From contig NZ_FXAX01000005.1 of assembly GCF_900177805.1 (NCBI RefSeq), positions 1 to 64,000 of the forward strand: 64,000 bases of DNA. The letters are read 5' to 3'. This DNA comes from Fibrobacter sp. UWB13 (GTDB taxonomy: Bacteria; Fibrobacterota; Fibrobacteria; Fibrobacterales; Fibrobacteraceae). Under the pieces are notes generated by a model. The model had not been told where the DNA came from. It searched no databases and saw nothing but the letters and a program-made list of their open reading frames with translations. Positions within the stretch are counted from its first letter, which is position 1. Each line of letters starts with the position of its first letter. Both the position numbers and the translations under genes were made by a program. This document shows, one piece after another, positions 17,594 to 25,029 of the stretch.

Positions 17594-19063
17594 TTATTCT
17601 TTCACGAGGAAGCCGGCGATGGACTTTTCACGGACAAATGTTTTTTTCGCGACATTCTGCACGTCAGCGACATTTACCTTGTCCAAGTTATCAGCCCAGT
17701 TAAGGAAGATGCGGTAATCGCCATAGACTTCGTACCAGCCAAGCATGGTCGCAACATTTTCCATGTCGGTCAAGCTGCGGACTAGTCCTGCGTATGCGCG
17801 GTTCTTGACTTTCTGGAATTCGCGTTCGCTGACTTGCTGAGACTTCAATTTTTCAAGTTCTTCCCAGACAATTTTTTCGACCTTTTCGCGGTTGGCATCG
17901 GGACGGAGGTTTACGCGGACGGAAAATTCGGAGATGTACTTATTCGGGCTGTTGCTCGCACTCACGCCGACAGCGAGTTTTTCTTCTTCGACGAGGCGCT
18001 TGTAAAGGCGGCCAGAACGTCCGTTCAAAACACCTTCGGCAATGTCGAGCGCATAGAGCGTGCTATCGCCCACGGCAGGAGTCTTGAAGACGAGCGTGTA
18101 AAGGTTCGGAGCATCCTTGCGCTTGACGGTCAATCGCTTTTCGCCAGCCTGTTCAGGGTCGCGCACGGTAAGCGGAGGGAATGCTTCGCCAGCCGGGATC
18201 GGTGCGAAATACTTCTTGACAAGTTTCATCGTTTCAAGCGTGTCCAAATCGCCAGCCATCACGAGGATTGCATTGCGTGGTTTGTAATACTTGCGATAGT
18301 GCTCTTCAGCTTGCTCGCGGGTCAAGTTTTCGATATCACTCGGCCAGCCAATGGTCGGCACGCGGTACGGGAACGCCTCGTAAATCATGGAATTGAGCGT
18401 TTCGTAATAGCGACCCGTCGGGCGGTCATCATAACGCATGCGGCGTTCTTCACGAACGACAGAGCGTTCCGAATAGAACTCACGCAACACGGCATTCTGC
18501 ATGCGGTCAGATTCAAGCCACATAAAGAGTTCTGTTTTATTCTTGGGGAGCGTTACAGTATACGCAGTGACCAAATCACTCGTAAAGGCGTTGAGACCTG
18601 TTCCGCCAGCAGCCTGGTAGGCGCCCCACAGTTCATCCTTGATAAAAATCTTGCGGTGTTCGTTCAGCACGGAATCGTGTTCAGCCGTCAGCTTTTTCAC
18701 ACGAGCGGTATCGTCAGCAAGTCTTGCCGAGCGGATCAGAGCCTGCAAGGAATCCTGCGTTGCCATGAACTTGACATCAGCAATGCTATCGGAGATGCCG
18801 ACCTTCTTTGTGCCCTTGAAAAGTTCGTGTTCCAAGATGTGAGCAAGCCCCGATTTGCCGGGGACTTCATGGACGGAACCCGTCACGTAAAACAAACGGA
18901 AACTCACTGTCGGAGCTTGCTTGTTCGGGTACAAAAGAACGGTCAGTCCGTTATCAAGGACTTCCTTGTGCACTGGCAAATTTACTGCAGCCTCGGACGT
19001 TCCAGCCAACAGCGCAGGCACCAAAGCGCAGCTCATAGCAATTTTAGCGAAAAGTTTTCTCAT
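17594..19063 (-). CDS. secreted M16 family zinc peptidase
   Basis: An insulinase/pitrilysin-type metallopeptidase of about 489 residues from the ATG at 19061-19063 (MRKLFAKIAMSC). A TTG three codons upstream is possible but unlikely. A signal peptide covers about residues 1-25. The inverted zinc motif HILEH gives H75, E78 and H79, and the distal ligand region 'SVVREERRMR' follows near residue 185. The C-terminal M16C domain is also present ('LYTLVFKTPAVGDSTLYAL', 'LNGRSGRLYKRLVEEEKLA'). It is probably periplasmic or secreted and degrades small proteins or peptides. No partner M16 gene lies next to it. Confidence 0.9.
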   Translation of the reverse strand: MRKLFAKIAMSCALVPALLAGTSEAAVNLPVHKEVLDNGLTVLLYPNKQAPTVSFRLFYVTGSVHEVPGKSGLAHILEHELFKGTKKVGISDSIADVKFMATQDSLQALIRSARLADDTARVKKLTAEHDSVLNEHRKIFIKDELWGAYQAAGGTGLNAFTSDLVTAYTVTLPKNKTELFMWLESDRMQNAVLREFYSERSVVREERRMRYDDRPTGRYYETLNSMIYEAFPYRVPTIGWPSDIENLTREQAEEHYRKYYKPRNAILVMAGDLDTLETMKLVKKYFAPIPAGEAFPPLTVRDPEQAGEKRLTVKRKDAPNLYTLVFKTPAVGDSTLYALDIAEGVLNGRSGRLYKRLVEEEKLAVGVSASNSPNKYISEFSVRVNLRPDANREKVEKIVWEELEKLKSQQVSEREFQKVKNRAYAGLVRSLTDMENVATMLGWYEVYGDYRIFLNWADNLDKVNVADVQNVAKKTFVREKSIAGFLVKE

Positions 19064-19098
19064 GTTGAACAATTTAGATATTTTCTATAAAAAGGAGA

Positions 19099-19121
19099 TC
19101 CCCGCTCGAGGCGGGGATGAC
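19099..19121. repeat. dispersed palindromic repeat (CCCCGC...GCGGGGATGACA type)
   Basis: CCCCGCTCGAGGCGGGGATGACA just upstream of the M16 gene, followed by two degenerate 'ATGACAT' ends to about 19150. Confidence 0.6.
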
Positions 19122-19154
19122 ATTTTGCCATAGCGGAGATGACATATTGCAAAT

Positions 19155-19172
19155 AAGGGGCTTTCGCCCCAG
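19155..19172 (-). terminator. probable terminator of the M6 peptidase gene
   Basis: A GGGGC-TTTC-GCCCC hairpin directly after the M6 stop. On the minus strand it is followed by a modest T-rich stretch. Confidence 0.5.
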
Positions 19173-19175
19173 TTT

Positions 19176-21395
19176 CTATTTCATTCGAACTTTATATGAT
19201 TTTATCAATCGTCCTTCAGATTCGAGCGTAGCAATGATAAATGCCTTTCCTCGCAACGCATCCATGTGAATTTCACAAGTTTCACCGGTAAATGACTTTG
19301 TCATAAGGAGCGTTCCGTTGGCATCAAAGAGATTGACGGTCTTAAACCCAGCCATCTTCGCATTTACCATTAAAACGTTTTCCGACACCGAGAATCTAAC
19401 GACAGACGCAACGCGCATCTTATGAGCATTCACGGAACCTTCAGAAGACGAGCTCCATTCAGAAACTTCCATTCTGCTGGACGAGCTTGCCACTACAGAA
19501 GAACTAGAGCGATTCGCAGAGCTACTAGACTCCTTCACTGCAGAACGCACGCTAGACGATGATACTTCAACACTCGAAGAAGACTTAGCTGAGCTGGACG
19601 ACGATTTCGCAGAACTCGATGAGGTTTTCAACGAACTCGATGAAGACTTAGCGGAGCTGGACGAGGACTTTGCAGAACTTGACGAAGACACCGGCGAGAC
19701 TCGGTTTCCACGAGTCTTAAATTCCGCATGGTCATCTACAATTTTGATATCATAGATTTCAAGTCCAAGGCTATCGCCTGCCCATGTTTTAAATCCGTTA
19801 AAGCTATTGACTCGGCTCGTCGGGAAAGCATCTGCCGCTACCGTGTAGGCATCGGCTCTGCCATCGGCTTCAATCAGATCAACGTGCATCGGGTCAGACA
19901 CATTGATTTCATTATACATCCAAGAATACCGGTCATAATTTATATGCCAAACGAGCATACCCTTATTCGGCAGACCTTTATCAAAACCAGTATTCTGACG
20001 GAATTCAACAAAGTAATATTCATTGTCATTGTCGGATGTCAGCACAAGTCCATCATTTTCCTGAACAGCCTTCAAGACAACAGTCGTGTCCGATACTTCT
20101 AGCCGACGCGGCACAAGCCAGCCCAAGCTAAATTTTTCAAACGCAGACATATTTGCAGGAGAACAAGACGTTGTATAGAATCTGTTCTGCGGACAGTTGT
20201 ACGAACCGGCATCCATCAAATCCCACGGCCCTGGAGTGTAGCGAGCTCGAGTCTTTGAATTATTAACGTTCACATCATAATGATCCATAAGGCCAAGCAC
20301 ATGGCTAAACTCATGGCAAAAAGTTCCAATACCATTCAGCGCATCTGTACTTTTACGGTACATATAAGCCTGTCCGTCGATTTCCGGAGAACAAGCATAG
20401 CGATTCATGGACATATTACGCGTAAGTCGTTTTGAAACGTTATACGAGTGCGGCCAGATTGCCGACTGGACATCCGTATCGGCCGAGCCGACACCGGCAT
20501 AAATCATATAGACAAAGTCAACAACACGGTCGCCATCGCTATCATAAGGGGTAAAATCAACATTCCTAGCGACAAGCGAATCCATCGCCTCGCTAACAGC
20601 CTTGACAGCACCCGTAGCCATATTCCTAGAATCAACTAGAGCACCATAAGAATCGCGAGTTCCCTTCAGCGTAATCGGTCCAGCAACATCAAAAGTCGGC
20701 CTATACTTGCCGTTTGAATTTCCAATGAAGAAATCCCTGACGCTTCCGCTCATGTTGTAGTTGGAATAGCCTTCCTGATTAAGAAAATTCAGGTATTCTT
20801 CCTGGGCATTACTGCGATTGAACTTGACATCGCTAAACTGCACCAGAATGACAAGCCCGCGAACATCACCTTCCTTTTGAACGGTATTCAAAGTAGGCTG
20901 CTTTGGCCAGTTGGTATTTTGCACAGGGTCTTCGGGCTGAGTCCAACCACCCCAACCCCAGCCGCCCCATTCATTAGCCTTTTGCGGATCATCTGTAGAA
21001 GACTGAAGCATCATGGGCCCCAAAGAAGAGTCCGCCTGCTGTTCTTGGAGCTGTTTCAACCGCTTTTCGCGGAATTTTTCCAAAATTTGGCGAGAATCGC
21101 GTTTTTTGAGGAAGTTTTTCTCTTTTGCACCACGTTTGGACTTTGCATGAACCCTCATGCCCGTCTTTTGGCCATGTTCGTCGGCATAATTCCAATAACC
21201 AGCGGAATCACGGACAACGAGCACACTATCTTCGCCTGTCAGCGTATAGTTAAAATGCTCGTTTCCAACCTTTCTAATCTGCACAACAGAGCCATCGGGC
21301 TGCGTTGAATTGATTAAAAACGGTGCAGCTTTAACGGCCCACACGGATGCGGAGCCGACTAAAGACCCAATCAATATGCACTTCCACCAACTCAT
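19176..21395 (-). CDS. secreted M6 family metalloprotease with poly-Ser linker and C-terminal sorting-like tail
   Basis: A 739-residue secreted zinc protease of the immune-inhibitor-A (M6) type. The signal peptide covers residues 1 to about 23, and a Lys/Arg- and Gln-rich propeptide follows. The catalytic domain has the HExxH motif in 'GTFCHEFSHVLGLMDHYD' (near residue 360) and the M6 'WDLMDAGSYN' and 'FSLGWLVPR' segments. 'MLVWHINYD' and a short 'LGLEIYDIKI' module come next. A long linker of SSSSS-A-K repeats (19539-19700) precedes a T9SS-like tail ('MAGFKTVNLFDANGTLLM' ... 'GKAFIIATLES'). It probably acts in protein digestion or cell-surface processing. Confidence 0.9.
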   Translation of the reverse strand: MSWWKCILIGSLVGSASVWAVKAAPFLINSTQPDGSVVQIRKVGNEHFNYTLTGEDSVLVVRDSAGYWNYADEHGQKTGMRVHAKSKRGAKEKNFLKKRDSRQILEKFREKRLKQLQEQQADSSLGPMMLQSSTDDPQKANEWGGWGWGGWTQPEDPVQNTNWPKQPTLNTVQKEGDVRGLVILVQFSDVKFNRSNAQEEYLNFLNQEGYSNYNMSGSVRDFFIGNSNGKYRPTFDVAGPITLKGTRDSYGALVDSRNMATGAVKAVSEAMDSLVARNVDFTPYDSDGDRVVDFVYMIYAGVGSADTDVQSAIWPHSYNVSKRLTRNMSMNRYACSPEIDGQAYMYRKSTDALNGIGTFCHEFSHVLGLMDHYDVNVNNSKTRARYTPGPWDLMDAGSYNCPQNRFYTTSCSPANMSAFEKFSLGWLVPRRLEVSDTTVVLKAVQENDGLVLTSDNDNEYYFVEFRQNTGFDKGLPNKGMLVWHINYDRYSWMYNEINVSDPMHVDLIEADGRADAYTVAADAFPTSRVNSFNGFKTWAGDSLGLEIYDIKIVDDHAEFKTRGNRVSPVSSSSSAKSSSSSAKSSSSSLKTSSSSAKSSSSSAKSSSSVEVSSSSVRSAVKESSSSANRSSSSVVASSSSRMEVSEWSSSSEGSVNAHKMRVASVVRFSVSENVLMVNAKMAGFKTVNLFDANGTLLMTKSFTGETCEIHMDALRGKAFIIATLESEGRLIKSYKVRMK

Positions 21396-21511
21396 ACTAT
21401 AAACATATATTCAGAATCGGGGATGTGCAAAAAAGCAATGTGTTTTTTACATGTTTTCCGTTGACAGAACGCCAACAGGCCGCAATAACCGCGACAAAAA
21501 GTTACAGTACC

Positions 21512-22366
21512 CTACATTTTCGACAATGCAAGCAAGGCACCACCACAAAGAATGACAGAAACTGCAATGGCAAGCTTAATTCGCTCCGGTTTTGTCGGGT
21601 ATTCGTGAAAAACCACCACTCCCCAAAGCAAGTTCACCAGCAAGTTCAATTGCGTGAGCGGGTAACCAACGGCATAGCCCAAAGCGCCATTCGAATCGAT
21701 TGCCCAGAAGCAGCCATGTTGCCCAATAACCCAGAGGACACCCATAAGCATGGACGTCACAGACGGAGCAAGGCCATATTCAAAAAGAGCACGGCGCTTT
21801 ATACTCAAAATTGCAACCAAAAGTTCAGCGGATACAAAAATGCCCAAGGCAAACGAGCCCATGAATTCGAGTATGGGGACTTCGGCAAACTTGTACGGGA
21901 TAAGGAACAGCCCAAAGATGAGACCGCCCAAAAGCGAGCGCCAATTTCTAAAGACATTTCCCTGAGGAGGAGCAAGCTTACTGAGACCAAAAAGCAAAAG
22001 AAGGATTGCCGGGATCGAGAAATAAAGCAAGGTCGATTCCGAGAAAATGAGCACACCCGTCACAAACGAGGCAAGGATGCTTACGCCCATCGAGCGCACA
22101 CCGGCACCCGTCAAGTCCTGTTCCGCCTTGACCGCCCAGAAGCAAAATGCGCCAGCGCAAACCCAAAGGAACCCGCAAAGGATACCCACCGGCAAAAAGC
22201 GGAACGAGTCCGTTGCAAAAGAAATGCAAAGCTGTCCGAGGAACATGCCCAACGCCATGCAGGAGAGGTAAGCCCACGACGAGAACTTGGACCAAGCCTT
22301 GAGAGGGACCATGTAAGTGCCGAACGCAAAGACGGCAAGGACGAGACCAACGTAACTATTTCCCAA
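21512..22366 (-). CDS. multi-TM transporter, GRP/TMEM144-like sugar permease (tentative)
   Basis: A hydrophobic protein of about 284 residues with roughly ten membrane segments. The internal 'GALGYAVGYPLTQLNLLVN' and 'LWGVVVFHEY' near the C-terminus resemble the GRP (glucose/ribose permease) branch of the DMT superfamily. The start is a TTG in either case. The one at 22364-22366 has GGGG about six bases upstream, while a TTG at 22381 would lengthen the overlap with mnmE. The gene overlaps the mnmE 3' end and is likely cotranscribed with it. Its substrate cannot be read from the sequence. Confidence 0.6.
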   Translation of the reverse strand: MGNSYVGLVLAVFAFGTYMVPLKAWSKFSSWAYLSCMALGMFLGQLCISFATDSFRFLPVGILCGFLWVCAGAFCFWAVKAEQDLTGAGVRSMGVSILASFVTGVLIFSESTLLYFSIPAILLLLFGLSKLAPPQGNVFRNWRSLLGGLIFGLFLIPYKFAEVPILEFMGSFALGIFVSAELLVAILSIKRRALFEYGLAPSVTSMLMGVLWVIGQHGCFWAIDSNGALGYAVGYPLTQLNLLVNLLWGVVVFHEYPTKPERIKLAIAVSVILCGGALLALSKM

Positions 22367-23732
22367 TGCAGAACCCCGCAAATATTTGTTGTAAAACGTC
22401 TTCGGACGAGATTTCGCCCGTTATACTCTGGAGCGAACGGCGCACCAGTTGCATTTCGAAAGCCAAAAGTTCCACCGCCGGATTCGTGCGGATAAGGTTC
22501 AGCGCACGGTCGATACCCGCAAGAGCTTCTTCGAGGCAAGTCTTTTCGCGCTCGCTCGTAATCCAGAGGTCTTCGGAATTTTCTGTTTTTTTGAAAAGGG
22601 TGGCGTTCATGGCGCGCTTGAGATCAACGAGCCCCTCACCCGTCTTGGAGGAAATGCGGAGGGAACTTTCACTGGATCCTTCGCTTCGCTCAGGATGACA
22701 AGTTGCAATATCGCTTTTTGAAATGACGACAAAATCCGGTTTTATATTCTCTGAATAACAAGATGCGCCGCGCTCATCTGATCCATCGAGGACCAGAATC
22801 TTCATGTCGGCTTCGGCGAGGATTTCCTTGCTCTTTTCCATGCTAAGCGCATCGAGAGCATCGGTCGCCTTGTCCGCGATACCAGCGGTATCGACCAGGC
22901 GGATTTCACCCCCGTCCAGGAACAAGCGGACTTCAACAAAGTCACGGGTCGTGCCAGGGATGTTACTCACGAGGATTCGGTCTTCACCGAGGAGCGCATT
23001 CACGAGGCTCGACTTGCCCGCATTCGGAGCACCGTACAAAACAGCAAGCGGCAAACGGCTGACCGCCGCCTTGCCCTTAAAACTTTTCAAAATGGATTCT
23101 ACGCTTTCGCGAATCGCAGAAATTTTCACGCCCCAGGTCGCATAATCCGGGTCGGCTTCTTCTTCGGAGAAATCAACATCCAATTCGAGGCGAGCCGAGA
23201 TATCCATGACCTGTTCCGTGAGCGTCTTGACTTTTTTCGAGAGCGCACCGCCGAGCAAGCGATGGGCGTTCTTGAGTTCGTCACGGTTAGCACTGTGGAT
23301 CACATCGGCAACGGATTCCGCCTGCACCAAGTCCATGCGACCGTTCAAGAAAGCACGACGCGTGTATTCGCCCGGTTCTGCCAAGCGCACGCCATCGACG
23401 CTCTTGATAACCTGAATCAGTTCACGGACGATAATCGGGTTTCCGTGCGGGTAAAGTTCCAGCACGTCTTCGCCGGTATAGGAATTCGGACCTTCAAAAA
23501 AAATGTAGAGGAGGCTATCGATAACGAGTGCTGTCGCGCGGTCATCGCCGACCATTGTACGATAGTCGCGAGCCGTCGCAAGCTTTGCTTCGCGAGGCTT
23601 CAAATTCTTTATTACCGATTCACCGAACAGAAGGCGCACCACTTCGCGCACCTTCGAGCCACTCACGCGGATAGCGGCAACGGCACTCACGCCCGCAGGC
23701 GTCATCGGAGCAACAATCGTCTGAGAATCCAT
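22356..23732 (-). CDS. mnmE: tRNA uridine-5-carboxymethylaminomethyl(34) synthesis GTPase MnmE
   Basis: With MnmG it modifies the wobble uridine of tRNAs. The 458-residue protein has an N-terminal folate-binding domain (MDSQTIVAPMTPAGVSAVAAI, 'GPNSYTGEDVLELY', 'EPGEYTRRAFLNGRMDL'). The GTPase domain has P-loop GAPNAGKS at 234-241, 'IPGTTRD' at 258-264, DTAG at 281-284, the G4 motif SKSD at 338-341 and 'SSKTGEG' at 361-367. The C-terminal end is FCIGK with the conserved Cys. Oddities: G4 reads SKSD rather than the usual NKxD, and residues 345-353 (CHPERSEGS) are encoded by a dispersed repeat lodged in frame in the loop between G4 and G5. Confidence 0.97.
   Translation of the reverse strand: MDSQTIVAPMTPAGVSAVAAIRVSGSKVREVVRLLFGESVIKNLKPREAKLATARDYRTMVGDDRATALVIDSLLYIFFEGPNSYTGEDVLELYPHGNPIIVRELIQVIKSVDGVRLAEPGEYTRRAFLNGRMDLVQAESVADVIHSANRDELKNAHRLLGGALSKKVKTLTEQVMDISARLELDVDFSEEEADPDYATWGVKISAIRESVESILKSFKGKAAVSRLPLAVLYGAPNAGKSSLVNALLGEDRILVSNIPGTTRDFVEVRLFLDGGEIRLVDTAGIADKATDALDALSMEKSKEILAEADMKILVLDGSDERGASCYSENIKPDFVVISKSDIATCHPERSEGSSESSLRISSKTGEGLVDLKRAMNATLFKKTENSEDLWITSEREKTCLEEALAGIDRALNLIRTNPAVELLAFEMQLVRRSLQSITGEISSEDVLQQIFAGFCIGK
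22672..22700. repeat. dispersed palindromic repeat inside mnmE
   Basis: CTGGATCCTTCGCTTCGCTC followed by AGGATGACA. It is nearly identical to the intergenic copy at 29659-29688. On the minus strand it is translated as CHPERSEGS in MnmE. Confidence 0.85.
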
Positions 23733-23743
23733 GAAGAAAAAGA

Positions 23744-23906
23744 TAGTAATTAGCAGTTAGTCATTGGTCATTAGTCTTTGGTCGTTAGATAATAATCGCT
23801 CCCTCACCCACATTCTTTCGTCTCTCGTCTGTAGCGAGCCTGCGAGCGGTCTCTCATCTAATTACTAAATTCTCTAACAACTAATAACTATTAACTAGCA
23901 ACTACG
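23744..23906. repeat. pair of oppositely oriented heptanucleotide arrays between mnmE and galM
   Basis: Seven tandem 7-mers run from 23744 to 23792 (TAGTAAT, TAGCAGT, TAGTCAT, TGGTCAT, TAGTCTT, TGGTCGT, TAGATAA). An opposite-strand set follows at about 23858-23906, ending AACTAAT, AACTATT, AACTAGC, AACTACG. The spacer has partial palindromes (TAGCGAG/GCGAGCGG). The pair occupies nearly the whole divergent promoter region of mnmE and galM. Confidence 0.8.
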
Positions 23907-23908
23907 AT

Positions 23909-24907
23909 ATGAGCAACTTCAAACTTATTTCCCGTCCTTTGGGCACTGTGCAGTGCTTTGTTTTGCAGCGTGACGACGGCGCTGAATTTGAAATTTTGAG
24001 CGGCTACGGCGCAGGCCTCAACGCTTGGCGCATTCCCGACAATAACGGCAAGCTCCAGGACCTCCTTTTCGGTTACCGCGAAGGCGACGACATTTTCAAA
24101 ATGGGTCCCGACACAAACGCGGGTTGCAGACTCGCCCCGTTCCCGGGACGCGTAGCCTACGCCAAATTCAACTGGAACGGCAACGATTACCAGCTCGTCA
24201 ACAACGTGAGCTGGGCTCCGCACGCCCTCCACGGCTTTTTGCAGAACAAAGAATGGAACCTCCTGAGCTTCGAAAGCGATAGTGAAAAGTGCATCGCAAC
24301 ATTCGGTATCGACTGGCCAGGTGCATTTACAGGTTTCCCGTTCCCCTTCCGCGCGGTCAACAAGGTTACGTTCACAGGCGAAAGCTACACCGTCGAATCG
24401 ACCGTCACGAACATCGGCAAGGGCGACCTCCCCTATTCCGAAGGTTGGCACCCCTATTACACGCTCGGTGAAAAAATCAACGGACTCCAGATGACACTCC
24501 CTGAATCGAACCTCGCGATTCTCGACAAGGCAGACATCCCGACGGGCGAATTCAAGCCGGATACCCGTTTCGTGGGCGGCAGACTCATCAACGACGAGTT
24601 CATCAACGATTGTTTCTGCTTAAACCAGGGCGAAGCCCCCTACGTTCTCAAAAACAAGAAAAATTTTGAGAACATCTTAGCCACCGTAGAACTCAAAAGC
24701 GATACCAAATCCCTCCAAATTTGGCAAAAGGCCGGCAAAGAACAATATAACGCCATCCAGATTTACACTCCGCCTGATCGTATGAGCATCGCCATCGAGC
24801 CGATGACCGCGGAACCCGATACTTTAAACCATCACCGTGATTTAATCGTCATCAAGCCGGGCGAAATCCGCACATTTGTTTTCGGAGCAAAGTTCCAAAA
24901 ACGCTAA
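23909..24907 (+). CDS. galM: aldose 1-epimerase (galactose mutarotase)
   Basis: Interconverts the alpha and beta anomers of aldoses such as galactose and glucose. The 332-residue beta-sandwich protein has 'AGLNAWRIPD', the active-site stretch 'CRLAPFPGRVAYAKF' (Arg81), 'HALHGFL' (His105/His108) and 'SEGWHPYYTL' (catalytic His near 180). The C-terminal 'IAIEPMTAEPDTLN' carries the catalytic Glu. No signal peptide is present, so it is cytoplasmic. A strong terminator follows at 24961-24993. It may serve sugars released by the mannan enzymes downstream, but it is on its own transcript. Confidence 0.92.
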   Translation: MSNFKLISRPLGTVQCFVLQRDDGAEFEILSGYGAGLNAWRIPDNNGKLQDLLFGYREGDDIFKMGPDTNAGCRLAPFPGRVAYAKFNWNGNDYQLVNNVSWAPHALHGFLQNKEWNLLSFESDSEKCIATFGIDWPGAFTGFPFPFRAVNKVTFTGESYTVESTVTNIGKGDLPYSEGWHPYYTLGEKINGLQMTLPESNLAILDKADIPTGEFKPDTRFVGGRLINDEFINDCFCLNQGEAPYVLKNKKNFENILATVELKSDTKSLQIWQKAGKEQYNAIQIYTPPDRMSIAIEPMTAEPDTLNHHRDLIVIKPGEIRTFVFGAKFQKR

Positions 24908-24960
24908 AAAACGGGCTAAAAAGGCACCTAAAAACGCCCGTAAACATATTTTTTCCTTTC

Positions 24961-24993
24961 AAGCAAAAATGCTATTGCATTTTTGCTTTTTTC
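24961..24993 (+). terminator. intrinsic terminator of galM
   Basis: A perfect 12-bp stem AAGCAAAAATGC/GCATTTTTGCTT (24961-24972 with 24977-24988) with a TATT loop, then T5. Confidence 0.9.
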
Positions 24994-25029
24994 AATATAT
25001 TTTGAGAACACGTATCTTAAGGAGAGAAC

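Noticed and set aside
17834-19090. A 418-codon plus-strand ORF opposite the M16 peptidase
   Set aside because: Mirror frame of a gene with an intact HxxEH motif and signal peptide.
19539-19700. A simple-sequence DNA repeat or mobile insertion
   Set aside because: It is the coding sequence of the poly-Ser linker of the M6 protease, kept in frame and with varied Ser codons.
22366-22381. A frameshift between mnmE and the transporter gene
   Set aside because: mnmE ends with the normal FCIGK tail, and the transporter can start at an overlapping TTG, so a plain overlap explains it.
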